Assembly: GCF_000016345.1 (NCBI RefSeq)
Contig: NC_009379.1
Location: forward strand, 1,612,001-1,676,000
Reading direction: 5' to 3'
DNA from: Polynucleobacter asymbioticus QLW-P1DMWA-1
GTDB taxonomy: Bacteria > Pseudomonadota > Gammaproteobacteria > Burkholderiales > Burkholderiaceae
DNA: 64,000 nucleotides
Shown here piece after piece: positions 9,171-18,669 of the stretch. Every line of letters starts with the position of its first letter. Position 1 is the first letter of the stretch. Below the pieces are notes generated by a model. The model saw only the letters and a program-made list of their open reading frames with translations, was not told the DNA's origin and did not search any database. The position numbers and the translations under genes were made by a program.

Positions 9171-11810
9171 TTATTGCTTTAAGGCTTGAGTAGATACCCT
9201 GCTAATGCTCTCTGCATCAACACCAAAATAATCGCGTAATGCAGCACGAGTATCGCTTCTTCCAAAGCCATCGGTACCTAAAGTGATATAAGACCTACCT
9301 TCAGGAATGTATGCACGAATACTTTCTGGAACAGCATGTACATAGTCAGTAGCTGCGATGATAGGGCCATGACTTTCCATCAAAAGCTGATGAACATAGG
9401 ATGGCTCTGCTTTGGCACCTTGACTGTGTGCTGCCTGCTCCTTAGATTTACCATCTCTAGACAGTTCACTCCAACTAGTTACGCTATAAATATCAACATT
9501 AATTCCCTGCTTTACCAAAGAATCGGCAGACTTTAAAACTTCAGTCATGATGGCGCCCGAACCTAATAAAGTCACCCAATTCTCTTTTGCACTCTTCTCA
9601 GCTATGAGAGTTTTAAATCGGTATGCTCCACGAATAACTCCTTCAGCAGCATCCGCAGGTAAATCTGGTTGAGCATAGTTTTCATTCATTAAGGTGATGT
9701 AGTAGAACAAGTCTTTTTGCTCTACCAACATATCTCGCATACCTTGTTCAACTATCACTGCTAGCTCGCCAGCAAATGCAGGGTCATATGCTTTGCAATT
9801 AGGAATGGTAGCGGCAACTAGCTGGCTACTACCATCCTGATGCTGCAATCCTTCCCCACCTAAAGTAGTCCTACCTGAAGTAGCTCCCAATAAGAACCCT
9901 CTTGCCCGCTGATCGGCTGCAGCCCAAATGGCATCGCCAATTCGCTGAAACCCAAACATCGAGTAATAAATATAAAAAGGTAGCATCGCAATGCCGTGAA
10001 CGCTATAACTCGTAGCAGCCGCAGTCCAACTGGCGATTGCACCAGCCTCACTAATGCCCTCTTCCAATATTTGACCATCTAATGCTTCGCGATAACTCAA
10101 GACTGAGCCGATATCCTCTGGCTCATAGCGCTGTCCAACACTGGAGTAGATGCCAACCTGTTTAAATAAATTGGCCATACCAAATGTACGTGCTTCATCA
10201 GCAACAATCGGCACTACTCTTGGTCCCAAAGTCTTATCTTTGAGTAAATTACCCAGCATGCGAACAAAAGCCATGGTGGTGGACATTTCTTTATCGTCAG
10301 CCTTGAGTGCAAATGCGGCGTAAGACTCAATATCAGGAACATTTAACTTCTCACAATCAGAGTAGCGTTTAGGAAGCTGTCCGCCCAACTGATTGCGTTG
10401 TTGTTTTAAATATTGAAGCTCCTCGCTGTCCTCATCCGGTCTAAAGAATGTCAGGCTTGTTGCTTGCTCGTCAGTCAGAGGCAAATTAAAGCGATTGCGA
10501 TATTCAATTAAGGCTTCGTCATCTAACTTTTTCTGACTATGAGTGGTCATCTTGCCTTGACCTGCATTCCCCATACCGTATCCTTTTTTGGTGTGCGCCA
10601 AAATAACTGTCGGTTGTCCTACGTGATTAGCCGCCGCATGATATGCAGCATAGATTTTGACTAAATCATGACCACCCCGTTTTAATCTATCAATCTGCTC
10701 ATCTGTCATACCTTGAGCTAGGCGTGCCAATTCCTCGTTTTGACCGAAAAAGTTTTTGCGATTAAAACTCCCATCTTTTGCAGCAAAAGTTTGCATCTGC
10801 CCATCAACTGTCTGAGCAAAAGCTTTCACCAATGCGCCAGTAGTATCTCTTGCAAAGAGTCCATCCCAGTCACTACCCCAGACCAATTTAATAACATTCC
10901 AACCCGAGCCACGGAATAACTTTTCAAGCTCATCAATAATTCGGCCGTTACCTCGAACTGGTCCGTCTAAGCGTTGTAAGTTGCAGTTCACCACCCAAAC
11001 CAAGTTATCCAACTTTTCGCGGGAAGCCAATGTAAGAGCGCTCATACTCTCAGGCTCGTCCATCTCACCGTCGCCGAATACTCCCCATACCTTACGAGTA
11101 GTGCAATCCAATAATTGACGATCAGTCAGATAGCGCATAAAACGCGCATGGTAAATCGAGCTAATTGGACCTATACCCATTGAACCCGTTGGAAACTGCC
11201 AAAAGTCAGGCATGAGCCATGGGTGTGGGTAACTAGATAAACCGCGCGCGCCTGAATCAGGCGCAGTAATCTCACGTCGATAGTGCGCAAGATCATTTTC
11301 AGTTAACCTGCCCTCGAGATAAGCGCGTGCATAAACTCCTGGCGCACTATGAGGCTGAAAAAACACTAGATCGCCACGATCTTTAACATCACCGCCCTCT
11401 GTTCTAGCACGGAAAAAGTGGTTAAAGCCAACTTCAAATAAGTCGGCAGCGCTTGCATAGCTAGCAATATGACCGCCAAGTTCTCCATAGGCTTCATTTG
11501 CTTTTGCCACCATCGCAAGCGCATTCCATCGCATGAGAGATGCTAGCTTTTCTTCAGTAGCTAAGTCTCCAGGAAATTCAGGTTGCTCATCAACCGGAAT
11601 GGAGTTGATATAAGGCGTTACTAAATCAGGAACCCAATTAATTTGATTTTTATTGGCAAGCTTAACTAGGTTATTTAATATAAATTTGGCGCGCTCACTA
11701 TCACTATTAGCCAGCAAATCCTGAAAAGCCTCAGTCCACTCCGCAGTTTCAGTAGGATCCGTATCAAGTTGTTCCGAATTAAAGTATTTTTTTATGTCAG
11801 GGGCGTTCAT
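9171..11810 (-). CDS. aceE: Pyruvate dehydrogenase E1 component, homodimeric AceE type
   Basis: At 879 aa it has the full length of homodimeric AceE. The thiamine diphosphate motif starts at GDGEMDEPE (residues 246-254) and ends at NCN (275-277). It would decarboxylate a 2-oxo acid and pass the acyl group to the E2 encoded 27 bp upstream. No lipoamide dehydrogenase gene accompanies the pair, and the divergent Lrp gene suggests amino-acid control. It may therefore be a secondary copy acting on pyruvate or 2-oxobutyrate, as the AceE paralogue MdeB does in pseudomonads. Whether another aceE exists in the genome is not visible here. Confidence 0.88.
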   Translation of the reverse strand: MNAPDIKKYFNSEQLDTDPTETAEWTEAFQDLLANSDSERAKFILNNLVKLANKNQINWVPDLVTPYINSIPVDEQPEFPGDLATEEKLASLMRWNALAMVAKANEAYGELGGHIASYASAADLFEVGFNHFFRARTEGGDVKDRGDLVFFQPHSAPGVYARAYLEGRLTENDLAHYRREITAPDSGARGLSSYPHPWLMPDFWQFPTGSMGIGPISSIYHARFMRYLTDRQLLDCTTRKVWGVFGDGEMDEPESMSALTLASREKLDNLVWVVNCNLQRLDGPVRGNGRIIDELEKLFRGSGWNVIKLVWGSDWDGLFARDTTGALVKAFAQTVDGQMQTFAAKDGSFNRKNFFGQNEELARLAQGMTDEQIDRLKRGGHDLVKIYAAYHAAANHVGQPTVILAHTKKGYGMGNAGQGKMTTHSQKKLDDEALIEYRNRFNLPLTDEQATSLTFFRPDEDSEELQYLKQQRNQLGGQLPKRYSDCEKLNVPDIESYAAFALKADDKEMSTTMAFVRMLGNLLKDKTLGPRVVPIVADEARTFGMANLFKQVGIYSSVGQRYEPEDIGSVLSYREALDGQILEEGISEAGAIASWTAAATSYSVHGIAMLPFYIYYSMFGFQRIGDAIWAAADQRARGFLLGATSGRTTLGGEGLQHQDGSSQLVAATIPNCKAYDPAFAGELAVIVEQGMRDMLVEQKDLFYYITLMNENYAQPDLPADAAEGVIRGAYRFKTLIAEKSAKENWVTLLGSGAIMTEVLKSADSLVKQGINVDIYSVTSWSELSRDGKSKEQAAHSQGAKAEPSYVHQLLMESHGPIIAATDYVHAVPESIRAYIPEGRSYITLGTDGFGRSDTRAALRDYFGVDAESISRVSTQALKQ

Positions 11811-11837
11811 TCGAATTTCCTATGCGAGTCATTGCAC

Positions 11838-13154
11838 TCACAAGAGCACTTTGCGAAAATCAGCTAAAAGCTGAGCTAAATAAGTAGTGAAGTGGGTAGC
11901 TAAAGCGCCATCAATTACACGATGATCAGCAGTCATGGATAACGGACAGATCAAGCGAGGAATAAACTCGGCACCATCCCAGACGGGCTTTATGGCGGAC
12001 TTATTGACGGCTAATATCGCCACTTCTGGGGCGTTAATGATGGGAGCACAGTAAGTTCCCCCTATACCCCCTAAGGAAGAGATCGTAAAACTAGCTCCCT
12101 GCATTTGCTCTGGCTTAAGCTTTCCGTCACGCGCTAATTGGGCAAGTTCTGCGGTTTCTTTAGCAATCTCTAAAATCCCTTTTTGATCCGCATTGCGAAT
12201 CACCGGTACCACCAATCCAATATTGGTATCGACTGCAAAGCCAATATGGCAATATTTTTTAAGGATCAATTCCTCACCATCAAGTGAAGCATTGAAAGTA
12301 GGGTATTTCTTTAAGGCAGCTACAGCTGCCTTAATTAGGAAAGCCAGCAGGGTAATCTTCACCGCATCTTTTTTACCCTCTTTATTGAGGTCGCTGCGGA
12401 ATTTCTCCAGATCAGTAATATCCGCATCATCGTGATAAGTTACCGCTGGAATCATGAGCCAATTGCGAGCAAGATTGGCTGCCGATACTTTCTGAATCCG
12501 CGAGCGTGCGACCCTCTCTATGGAGCCAAATTTGCTGAAGTCCACCTTTGGCCAAGGCAAGATATCCATTCCTGAAATTCCCGCGGAAGCCCTTTCAGTA
12601 TTGGCCCCAATAGTGGACATCGTACTTTTAATCAATAGCTGAATATCTTCTTTCGTCACCCGGCCTTTTATTCCACTGCCTTTTACTTTTTGTAGATCCA
12701 CACCAAATTCACGGGCGAACTTTCTCGCGGAAGGACTTGCCCATGCTTCTCGACTTTCATCATTAGGGTCATTGCTGACCAAACTTGAAATGATTTCTTT
12801 AGAGGACTCTGCTCGAGACCCATCGATAGTCAAGAGTTCATTGGTCTTTGCTTTATTGATGACTTCAATAGTGCTTTGCGAGATATGCTCAGATTCATTG
12901 CTTGTAGCATCAGATGGTAGGCCATCCTCCAGGACGATGACTGACTTCCCTTGAGAAAGTAGATCGCCAATCTTGACCTTAATTTCTTTCACGATTCCCG
13001 AATGAGAAGACGGCACATCCATAGTTGCCTTATCGGACTCCAAGGTCAAAATAGATTGCTCTTTCTCAATCTGATCACCCACTTGTACCAATACCTCAAT
13101 CACAGGGATGTTTTGATAGTCCCCTATATCGGGAACAAGAATCTCAATCGCCAA
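11838..13154 (-). CDS. aceF: Dihydrolipoyl acyltransferase (E2) of the 2-oxo acid dehydrogenase complex
   Basis: I start this 438-aa protein at TTG 13154, with GGAG 5 nt upstream. This gives M-AIEILVPDIGDY, the standard E2 N-terminus. A longer frame up to 13355 would overlap the divergent Lrp gene and add an odd hydrophobic leader. A single lipoyl domain (lipoyl Lys42 in ESDKATMD) is followed by a peripheral-subunit-binding domain (ASPSARKFAREFGVD) and the catalytic domain with DHRVIDG (H411, D415). One lipoyl domain is fewer than in many AceF proteins. It precedes aceE in the same transcript. Confidence 0.85.
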   Translation of the reverse strand: MAIEILVPDIGDYQNIPVIEVLVQVGDQIEKEQSILTLESDKATMDVPSSHSGIVKEIKVKIGDLLSQGKSVIVLEDGLPSDATSNESEHISQSTIEVINKAKTNELLTIDGSRAESSKEIISSLVSNDPNDESREAWASPSARKFAREFGVDLQKVKGSGIKGRVTKEDIQLLIKSTMSTIGANTERASAGISGMDILPWPKVDFSKFGSIERVARSRIQKVSAANLARNWLMIPAVTYHDDADITDLEKFRSDLNKEGKKDAVKITLLAFLIKAAVAALKKYPTFNASLDGEELILKKYCHIGFAVDTNIGLVVPVIRNADQKGILEIAKETAELAQLARDGKLKPEQMQGASFTISSLGGIGGTYCAPIINAPEVAILAVNKSAIKPVWDGAEFIPRLICPLSMTADHRVIDGALATHFTTYLAQLLADFRKVLL

Positions 13155-13245
13155 AGCCGCTCCAATGCCTAATAGTAATAAATATGAGGCTAATTTTGGA
13201 GTATTTTTTGCCAAATAGGATGCTAAATATTGGCTATAAAACGCT

Positions 13246-13270
13246 TTTATAAGCATAATATGCTTATAAA
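13246..13270. promoter_or_regulatory. Perfect 11-bp-arm palindrome, likely Lrp/AsnC operator
   Basis: TTTATAAGCAT and ATGCTTATAAA are exact inverted repeats around a 3-bp AAT centre. They lie midway in the 136-bp gap between the TTG start of E2 and the Lrp gene. AT-rich palindromes of this sort are typical Lrp/AsnC sites. One operator here could control both directions. Confidence 0.65.
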
Positions 13271-13290
13271 TAAGCTTTTTATGGAATTTT

Positions 13291-13755
13291 ATGAAGATAG
13301 ATACGATTGATCTCAAAATATTAAATGAACTACAAAATGACAGCTCACATAGCAATGTAGAGCTAGCAAAACGGGTTCATTTATCACCCTCCCCCTGCCT
13401 CATGCGCGTCAAGGCACTGAAAGATAAGGGAGTCATTCGCAATTACGTTGCACTCGCAGACCCCAAGTCTTTAGGTCTTGGCTTGAATGTCTTTATCTCA
13501 ATCAGTCTTAAGGAGCAATCTAAAGAAGCTTTGGCAGAATTTGAACAGCGGATTTCTGAGCATGATGAGGTCATGGAATGCTATCTCATGACCGGCGATA
13601 GTGATTACCTCATTCGAGTAGCTGTAGCTGATATGGCTGCATTGGAGAAATTTATCCTAGAACAACTCACGCCAATTTCTGGCATTGAAAAAATTCGGTC
13701 TAGCTTCGCACTAAAGCAGGTACGTTATAAGACTGCTTTACCATTACCAAAATAA
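13291..13755 (+). CDS. Lrp/AsnC family transcriptional regulator
   Basis: The 154-aa protein has an N-terminal helix-turn-helix (about residues 5-55, HSNVELAKRVHLSPSPCLMR) and a C-terminal RAM/AsnC ligand domain (EVMECYLMTGDSDYLIRV is diagnostic). Lrp-family proteins sense amino acids as octamers. It is divergent from the E2-E1 pair, with a strong palindrome between. It therefore probably regulates that complex and itself, perhaps in response to a branched-chain amino acid given the valine operon next door. Confidence 0.88.
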   Translation: MKIDTIDLKILNELQNDSSHSNVELAKRVHLSPSPCLMRVKALKDKGVIRNYVALADPKSLGLGLNVFISISLKEQSKEALAEFEQRISEHDEVMECYLMTGDSDYLIRVAVADMAALEKFILEQLTPISGIEKIRSSFALKQVRYKTALPLPK

Positions 13756-13858
13756 GTTCACGTAAAACATGATTTTATTTTTAGCGTAGACTTACCGTCT
13801 TATTTAGAAAAAATATAAAATCATTGAGACCGTTGAGACATAATTAAGAGAGAATGAA

Positions 13859-14620
13859 ATGAGTCAGAAAAATAACAAAGTAGCCTTGGTTACTGGAGCT
13901 GGTGTTGGCATTGGAAGGGCGGCTGCTAAGGCTCTACTTCAAGGTGGCTATCAAGTCGTATTAACTGGTCGCAATCTAGATAAGCTTCAAAAGGCGATGG
14001 AAACTATTGGCGGCAATCAAGATAATTGTTTTGCATTTGCCTGTGACGTAGGTAAGCCTGAGCAAGTGAAGAAATTATTTGCAGCTCTTAAGGAGCGTTT
14101 TGGTCGTATTGATGTGCTATTTAACAATGCCGGTATTGGTGCTCCTGCTATCCCCATGGAAGACCTCACATATGAACAATGGATGGATGCCGTCAATGCC
14201 AATTTGTCAGGTGCATTTCTGTGTTCACAAGAAGCAATTCGCATGATGAAAGCGCAATCACCGCAAGGCGGCAGAATTATTAACAATGGCTCTATCTCTG
14301 CACATGCTCCACGCCCAATGTCAGCACCTTATACCGCTACTAAACATGCCATTAGTGGACTAACAAAAACTATTTCACTTGATGGCCGTCCGTTCAATAT
14401 TGCTTGTGGCCAAATTGACATTGGTAACGCAGCAACCGAAATGACGGAACGCATGGCAGCAGGCATCATGCAAGCTGACCAGTCGATTAAGGTTGAGCCC
14501 CGAATGGATGTAGACCATGTGGGTCAGGCTGTTTTGCACATGGCCCAACTTCCTCTCGAGAGCAATATTCTTTCGATGACTATTATGGCTACCAATATGC
14601 CGTTTGTAGGAAGAGGCTAA
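13859..14620 (+). CDS. Short-chain dehydrogenase/reductase (SDR) family oxidoreductase
   Basis: A 253-aa classical SDR. The nucleotide-binding motif TGAGVGIG starts at T12, the NNAG motif is at about 89-92, and the catalytic triad is S145, Y158 and K162 in YTATK. It would oxidise or reduce an alcohol/carbonyl pair with NAD(P). It follows the Lrp gene by about 100 bp in the same direction and has its own terminator downstream. It may be co-regulated with Lrp or stand alone. The substrate is not recognisable. Confidence 0.85.
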   Translation: MSQKNNKVALVTGAGVGIGRAAAKALLQGGYQVVLTGRNLDKLQKAMETIGGNQDNCFAFACDVGKPEQVKKLFAALKERFGRIDVLFNNAGIGAPAIPMEDLTYEQWMDAVNANLSGAFLCSQEAIRMMKAQSPQGGRIINNGSISAHAPRPMSAPYTATKHAISGLTKTISLDGRPFNIACGQIDIGNAATEMTERMAAGIMQADQSIKVEPRMDVDHVGQAVLHMAQLPLESNILSMTIMATNMPFVGRG

Positions 14621-14663
14621 ATTTATAGCCAGCCTCTTGTCTGCAACTTAAGATGAAGAAAAT

Positions 14664-14689
14664 AATGCCAACCGTCGGGTTGGTATTTT
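14664..14689. terminator. Terminator between SDR gene and valine operon
   Basis: AATGCCAACC pairs with GGTTGGTATT (one G:U) around a GTCG loop and is followed by TTC on the plus strand. It lies between the convergent SDR gene and the acyl-CoA dehydrogenase gene and could serve both. Confidence 0.75.
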
Positions 14690-14722
14690 CTATACTACTA
14701 GGTGACCGACACGATCACTACT

Positions 14723-15874
14723 TTAAAAATCCGCATCTTTCAAAGTGCGGGCAATTAATAGGCGCTGGATTTCGCTAGTACCTTCATAAATTTGAGTAAT
14801 ACGAGCATCTCGGTAATAACGCTCAACTGGGTAGTCTTCAAGATATCCATACCCCCCATAAATCTGAATGGCTTTAGAACAAACTACTTCAGACATCTCT
14901 GAAGCAAATAATTTCGCTTGAGAAGCTTCTGATAAACAAGGTAAGCCACGCTCTTTCATACTCGCCGCCTGCAGAATAAGCAACCGAGCTGCATTTATTT
15001 GAGTATGCATATCTGCCAAAAAGTGAGCGATTGGCGGATGATCAATTAAAGGAACACCAAATTGAATACGCTCTTTAGAGTATTTCAGGGCAGACTCAAA
15101 TGCAGCGCGTGCAATACCTAAAGCTTGCGCAGCGATACCAATGCGGCCACCCTCAAGATTAGACAAGGCAATCGCAAGGCCCTTACCGCGTGGCCCTAAG
15201 ATGTTTTCTTCCGGAATCACGCAATTATCTAAGGTAATCGCACAGGTATCTGAGCCGCGAATACCCAATTTCTTTTCCACTCGATTAACAATGAATCCTG
15301 GCGTATCAGTTGGAACTAAAAAAGCGGAGATTCCTTTTTTTCCCAACTCAGGATCTGTTACCGCAAAAACAATGGCTAGTTTTGCGCGCTTGCCATTACT
15401 GACAAACTGCTTTGAACCATTCAGAGTCCAAGAACCATCTTTAAGTACTGCTCTTGTTTTCAAATTATTAGCTTCTGACCCTGCTTGAGGCTCAGTCAAA
15501 CAAAAACATCCTATCGCTCTGCCTGAAGCCAACTCATGAAGCCATGCTTCTTTTTGTGCCTCGCTACCATATTTGAGAATCGGTCCGCAACCAACCGAGT
15601 TATGAATACTCATAATGGCCCCTACTGCACCATCGCCTGCAGAGATCTCTTCTACCGCTAAAGCATAAGAAATATAGTCTACATTAGCGCCACCCCATTC
15701 TTCCGGGACAACCATACCCAATAGGCCCAACTCACCCATCTGGGCAATCACGGCATCATCTATCCAGCCTTCATGGTCCCAGCGCTCACCATGAGGTGCA
15801 AGTTCATTTTTGGCAAAGTCTCTTGCCATATCCTGAACCATAACCTGCTCCTCTGAAAGTTCAAGAAATGCCAT
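14723..15874 (-). CDS. Acyl-CoA dehydrogenase, probably isobutyryl-CoA dehydrogenase of valine breakdown
   Basis: A 383-aa flavin acyl-CoA dehydrogenase of normal length. The FAD/substrate motifs [13 protein letters not shown] and the C-terminal [10 protein letters not shown] (catalytic Glu364) are intact. It is the last gene of a five-gene minus-strand operon whose other members act on valine intermediates. The expected reaction is therefore isobutyryl-CoA to methacrylyl-CoA, passing electrons to ETF. It follows the hydrolase gene by 21 bp. The sequence alone cannot exclude another short- or branched-chain acyl-CoA. Confidence 0.87.
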   Translation of the reverse strand: MAFLELSEEQVMVQDMARDFAKNELAPHGERWDHEGWIDDAVIAQMGELGLLGMVVPEEWGGANVDYISYALAVEEISAGDGAVGAIMSIHNSVGCGPILKYGSEAQKEAWLHELASGRAIGCFCLTEPQAGSEANNLKTRAVLKDGSWTLNGSKQFVSNGKRAKLAIVFAVTDPELGKKGISAFLVPTDTPGFIVNRVEKKLGIRGSDTCAITLDNCVIPEENILGPRGKGLAIALSNLEGGRIGIAAQALGIARAAFESALKYSKERIQFGVPLIDHPPIAHFLADMHTQINAARLLILQAASMKERGLPCLSEASQAKLFASEMSEVVCSKAIQIYGGYGYLEDYPVERYYRDARITQIYEGTSEIQRLLIARTLKDADF

Positions 15875-15895
15875 AGAAATATCCTTTTTTGATAA

Positions 15896-16948
15896 TCAAT
15901 ACTTGCTTAGTAATGGAAACAGGCTTTGTACTTTTTGTTCATTCAGTTCTGGAAGGGTGTAAGCCCATTGAGGAGAATTATCTTTATCAATAATCAAAGC
16001 TCGAATACCCTCTACAAAATCACCCACTTCAATCCAGCGAGCAGATAAAGCCAGCTCCATCCCAAAGCACTCTGAAATAGAAAGATGTTTACCACGATGA
16101 ATCGTTTCTAGAGCGCCAACCATGGCAATGGGTGAACGCTTCTTCATCAACTCGGTAGTTTCTGCTAACCAGGCTGGGCCATTGGGCGCAACTTGCTCTA
16201 ATTTTGCAATCACTTGCTCAACCCTTGGTAGAGAAAAAATACTGTCTATCAGTGGGTGTTTTTCAGCAAGTGCAGCATTGATTGGCGTATTGCGTCCACC
16301 TAAGCTGTGCAAAATATCGACTACCTGTGATGATGCTGAAATATCCCCCTGCAGATTTTGGAGTTGCTCAATGAAGTTACCAATTTTCTCGGCAGGCAAA
16401 ATCCAATCTACTAGATTGGCATAGAAGGCATCTTCAGCATCTAGCGTAACGCCTGTGAGTGCTAGATACTCGCCGATACTGCCAGGACATTTGGAGAGAA
16501 AGTGACTCGCACCGACATCCGGAAAGTAGCCGATCACCACTTCAGGCATCGAGATCTTAGAGCGTTCAGTGGCGACTCTAAAGCCAGCGCCTTGAGAAAT
16601 ACCCATTCCTCCGCCCATTACATAGCCATTCATTAAGGCGATATAGGGTTTTGGGTAGGTATAGATGTATTCGTTTAACGCATATTCATCACGAAAGAAG
16701 TGGGCATGCTCATCACCTCCAGAAGTAATGCTTTCGTAAATACTACGAATATCGCCCCCAGCACAAAAAGCCTTCTCGCCTTCACCTTGTATCAATACCG
16801 CTAAAACCTCAGAGTCATCTGCCCATATTTTGAGGGTTTGATGCAAAAGTTTAATCATTGAATAATTTAAGGCATTTAATGCCTTAGGTCGATTCAGTGT
16901 AATCAGGCCAAGACCACTCTTTTTCTCAAATAGTATTTCATCACTCAT
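15896..16948 (-). CDS. 3-hydroxyisobutyryl-CoA hydrolase (crotonase superfamily)
   Basis: At 350 aa it is longer than ordinary enoyl-CoA hydratases and matches HIBCH-type hydrolases. The oxyanion-hole regions are KAFCAGGDIRSIYE and MGGGMGISQGAGFR, followed by the extended C-terminal part with FGMELALSARWIEVGDF. It releases 3-hydroxyisobutyrate from its CoA ester in valine catabolism, supplying the substrate for mmsB immediately upstream in the transcript (21-bp gap). Confidence 0.87.
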   Translation of the reverse strand: MSDEILFEKKSGLGLITLNRPKALNALNYSMIKLLHQTLKIWADDSEVLAVLIQGEGEKAFCAGGDIRSIYESITSGGDEHAHFFRDEYALNEYIYTYPKPYIALMNGYVMGGGMGISQGAGFRVATERSKISMPEVVIGYFPDVGASHFLSKCPGSIGEYLALTGVTLDAEDAFYANLVDWILPAEKIGNFIEQLQNLQGDISASSQVVDILHSLGGRNTPINAALAEKHPLIDSIFSLPRVEQVIAKLEQVAPNGPAWLAETTELMKKRSPIAMVGALETIHRGKHLSISECFGMELALSARWIEVGDFVEGIRALIIDKDNSPQWAYTLPELNEQKVQSLFPLLSKY

Positions 16949-16969
16949 TGGGTAGATCCTGCGTATAGC

Positions 16970-17866
16970 TTATTTCTTAGTAAAGAGTTTAATAATTGCA
17001 GAAAAATCCAGACCACCATTGCCTTGCAAGCTAAAGGTTTGATATACCTGTTGAGCTAAGCTACCAAGCGGTACTGGCTGTTTTGCTAATTTAGCCGCTT
17101 CCGTAGCCAAACCTAAATCTTTCAACATCAAATCTGAACCAAATCCACCGGTATACCCACGTGATGCAGGTACATTTTCTAAAACACCTGGATAGGGATT
17201 GTAAGTATCAGAACTCCAGCAACGTCCGCTAGAGGTATTGATGATGCCAGCCAACACTTTGGCATCCATTCCCAATGACACACCTAAAGCCATTGCTTCG
17301 GCAGTGCCAATCATGGAAATACCCAACAACATATTGTTAGCTACTTTAGCGACCTGACCATTACCAGCTGCCCCGCAATACACAATGTTTTTTCCCATTG
17401 CCTGCAGCAAAGACTGCATCTGGGCATACAAGCCTTCTTCTCCACCCACCATGAAAGTCAGGGTTCCTGCTTCAGCACCACCAGTACCGCCAGATACTGG
17501 AGCATCTAACATCAGCGCTTTTTTAGCGGCAGCCGCTTTAGCCACTTCGCGAGCAGACATTGGATCAATGGTTGAGGAATCAATCAGAATTACGCCATCT
17601 ACATTTCCAGACAGAATGCCATCATTACCCAGATAAACAGATTTCACGTGCTGCGCAGCAGGCAACATCGTAACAATGACTTCAACACCCTCTTTTAAGA
17701 TTGCAGCCGGTGTAGTTGCCGCTTTTGCTTTGCCAGCACCGTGAGCAACCAATGCATCCACATTTGATTGCACCACGTCAAAGACGGTTAACTCATGACC
17801 TGCTTTTAAAAGATTGCGTGCCATTGGGGCACCCATATTACCTAGACCAATAAATCCAATTTTCAT
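16970..17866 (-). CDS. mmsB: 3-hydroxyisobutyrate dehydrogenase
   Basis: This 298-aa beta-hydroxyacid dehydrogenase has the NAD motif GFIGLGNMGAPMARNLL at residues 4-20. It also has the substrate motif DAPVSGGTGGAEAGTL and the catalytic-lysine region GNGQVAKVANNMLL. It oxidises 3-hydroxyisobutyrate to methylmalonate semialdehyde. Between a hydratase and the hydrolase gene, with mmsA first in the same operon, its role is well supported by context. Confidence 0.92.
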   Translation of the reverse strand: MKIGFIGLGNMGAPMARNLLKAGHELTVFDVVQSNVDALVAHGAGKAKAATTPAAILKEGVEVIVTMLPAAQHVKSVYLGNDGILSGNVDGVILIDSSTIDPMSAREVAKAAAAKKALMLDAPVSGGTGGAEAGTLTFMVGGEEGLYAQMQSLLQAMGKNIVYCGAAGNGQVAKVANNMLLGISMIGTAEAMALGVSLGMDAKVLAGIINTSSGRCWSSDTYNPYPGVLENVPASRGYTGGFGSDLMLKDLGLATEAAKLAKQPVPLGSLAQQVYQTFSLQGNGGLDFSAIIKLFTKK

Positions 17867-17883
17867 TTTGATTCCTTGAGTGC

Positions 17884-18660
17884 TTATTTATCTTTAAATA
17901 CTGGTGGACGTTTTTCTGAGAAAGCGTTCATACCTTCTTTTTGATCTTCGGTGGCGAAAGTCGAGTGGAAGAGACGTCGTTCGAAATGAATGCCTTCGCT
18001 TAATGAAACTTCATACGCCCTATTCACAGCATCCTTCGCCATCATCGCAATGGGCATAGACATCGAGGCAATCTTCTCTGCAGTTTTCAAGGCATCGGAT
18101 ATGAGTTGATCAGCAGGAACAATGCGCGTTACTAAGCCAGCCCTCTCAGCCTCGACAGCATCCATCATGCGGCCAGTCAACACCATTTCCATCGCCTTGG
18201 ATTTACCAATGAGACGGGTTAAACGCTGTGTACCACCAGCCCCTGGAATCGTACCAATAGTAATTTCAGGTTGACCAAATTTAGCATTATCCGCTGCAAT
18301 AATAAAATCACACATCATCGCTAACTCGCAACCACCACCCAGTGCATAACCCGCTACTGCAGCAATGGTTGGCTTGCGAAACTTAGCAATGCGCTCCCAG
18401 GTAGCAGTAATAAAGTTAGCACTATAGACATCCATGTAAGACCAGTCTTTCATGACCTTAATATCGGCACCAGCCGCAAATGCTTTTTCACTACCAGTTA
18501 ATACGACAGCCGCAACTGTTGGATCTATCTCGAGAACATCAAGGGCCTCCCCCAATTCACGAGTGAGATCGGGGCTCAATGCATTCAATGCCTTTGGGCG
18601 ATTGAGTGTGATGAGAGCAACTTTGCCATGTTTAGCAACGATAATATTTTCGTAAGTCAT
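17884..18660 (-). CDS. Enoyl-CoA hydratase
   Basis: A 258-aa crotonase. Both catalytic glutamates are present, in [11 protein letters not shown] and in [16 protein letters not shown], and the oxyanion loop is [10 protein letters not shown]. In this operon it probably hydrates methacrylyl-CoA to 3-hydroxyisobutyryl-CoA, although the family is broad and it could also serve fatty acids. It is separated from mmsA by 9 bp and from mmsB by 17 bp. Confidence 0.9.
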   Translation of the reverse strand: MTYENIIVAKHGKVALITLNRPKALNALSPDLTRELGEALDVLEIDPTVAAVVLTGSEKAFAAGADIKVMKDWSYMDVYSANFITATWERIAKFRKPTIAAVAGYALGGGCELAMMCDFIIAADNAKFGQPEITIGTIPGAGGTQRLTRLIGKSKAMEMVLTGRMMDAVEAERAGLVTRIVPADQLISDALKTAEKIASMSMPIAMMAKDAVNRAYEVSLSEGIHFERRLFHSTFATEDQKEGMNAFSEKRPPVFKDK

Positions 18661-18669
18661 AAAGCCTCT

